From NCBI GenBank assembly GCA_900095095.1, contig FMBT01000289.1:248001-312000 (forward strand): a stretch of 64,000 nt of DNA, in the 5' to 3' direction. The notes beneath the pieces were generated by a model. That model was not told where the DNA came from and ran no database searches. It saw only the letters and a program-made list of their open reading frames with translations. A program made the translations under genes and the position numbers. Positions within the stretch are counted from its first letter, which is position 1; every line of letters starts with the position of its first letter. The DNA is from Fragilariopsis cylindrus CCMP1102 (lineage: Eukaryota; Bacillariophyta; Bacillariophyceae; Bacillariales; Bacillariaceae). Positions 63,335-64,000 of this stretch are shown one piece after another.

Positions 63335-64000
63335 TTTGTTTCTGCTTAGTTTATCTGTTTGTTTGAACAGTATATCTTTAAATCTGATTTAATTTAATTT
63401 AATTCTTGATTTGATTCTTGATTTGATTCTTGAGTTGATTTGATTGTTACTAGCTAGTATGTAGATCGGTATCCACAGTAAATAATAGATATCTGCACGG
63501 TGCACGGCAACTTCTTGTACTAGTAGCTACTGTAGCTGTGAATTGGGAAAAGATGAGGAAACGATGCTGTTGGGGAAATCTACCACTACTGTAGTAGATA
63601 GAATAGAATAGAATAGAAAAGAATAGAAAAGATTAGTATGCAGCAAGTGTCTTTGAACAATTAGGATTGATACAGTACTGTAGCAGATGAGATATGATAT
63701 GATATGATGTTGTTACAGTAGAAGAATCTTTTGCGACACAATGATGTGACTAATGTGTATGTGACTACTGTTTGTTATGTTACTGTTTGAACTGAGCGAG
63801 GGTAGTCGTGAGGTTTGATATGTCTGAAGGAGTAGGATGGCGTGTTGCGTGCGTTGCATTTTAGATTTTCAACTCCAATCATGATCGACAACACACAAAA
63901 ATGCAAAAAAATCTTCGGCACCCCCAAGGCTTCAAGAATGCGAATAGAATCTTCAGAACATAGAGCGCGAAGGATTCAGATCGAGTCCCGAGTCAGTTGT
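63335..64000. other. Upstream region of the HA protein to the window end
   Basis: Contains AATTTAATTT and GATTTGATTCTT repeats near 63390-63430, a GAATAGAATAG run near 63600 and GATATGATAT near 63690. No gene supported. The last 90 bp (CGAAGGATTCAGATCGAGTC) have less AT but no recognisable feature. Confidence 0.5.

Overview
The window looks like nuclear DNA of a diatom (stramenopile alga), probably pennate. Four things point there: proteins full of Asn, Asp, Ser, Thr and Gln runs; GT-AG introns; bipartite plastid leaders with an A|F cleavage motif; and protein families expanded in diatoms (helicase-associated-domain/HMG proteins, hybrid histidine kinases, FAS1 proteins, secreted solute-binding proteins, CoDi-like Ty1/copia relics). 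Intergenic DNA is AT-rich with many microsatellites and G/C homopolymers. I saw no rRNA, no convincing tRNA and no CRISPR. The species is not determinable by eye.

Layout. 0-3.2 kb: the end of an Asn-rich protein, a cluster of three ~70-bp elements with inverted ends, then two genes lacking their 5' parts (a laccase-like multicopper oxidase and a dirigent/AOC-like barrel protein). 4.4-10 kb: a ubiquitin-like membrane protein, an unknown Cys-cluster protein and a secreted FAS1-SMP30 fusion. 10.5-15.8 kb: two SYLF (Ysc84) genes in inverted orientation, one eroded, flanking an NTF2-like plastid protein and an alanine aminotransferase. 16.7-18.1 kb: a PHO88/SND3-type ER protein fused to ankyrin repeats. 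18.1-21.1 kb: gene-free, with a ~190-bp satellite. 21.1-28.9 kb: a FAD amine oxidoreductase, possible extra exons, a small unknown, an FMN 2-hydroxy-acid oxidase and an LRR protein. 29.2-35.2 kb: three type II membrane enzymes of glycan synthesis or modification (GT92-like, GT32-like, PC-esterase/SGNH). 35.9-45.4 kb: a primase large-subunit relative with a PrimPol-like zinc knuckle, CDC123, and a 1616-residue hybrid histidine kinase with two receivers. 46.5-52.7 kb: a secreted solute-binding protein between two related LTR-like repeats, beside a decayed copia gag-integrase relic. 53.8-63.3 kb: an EGF/FAS1 surface protein, a plastid membrane protein, a SpoU-like methyltransferase and a polyQ HMG/HA-domain protein.

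Nine coding introns could be placed to the base by frame and homology, and six of them start GTACGT rather than the canonical GTAAGT-like hexamer. The most striking gene is at 35929-37749. It keeps the N-terminal PRI2 domain but, in the same exon, ends in a C-x6-H-x19-C-x4-C knuckle with the spacing known from PrimPol, where the iron-sulphur domain should be.

The genes do not form one pathway. Shared themes are cell surface and secretion (multicopper oxidase, FAS1 proteins, solute-binding protein, Golgi enzymes), photorespiratory or amino-acid metabolism (alanine aminotransferase, FMN oxidase, FAD oxidoreductase), and DNA replication/cell cycle (primase relative, CDC123).
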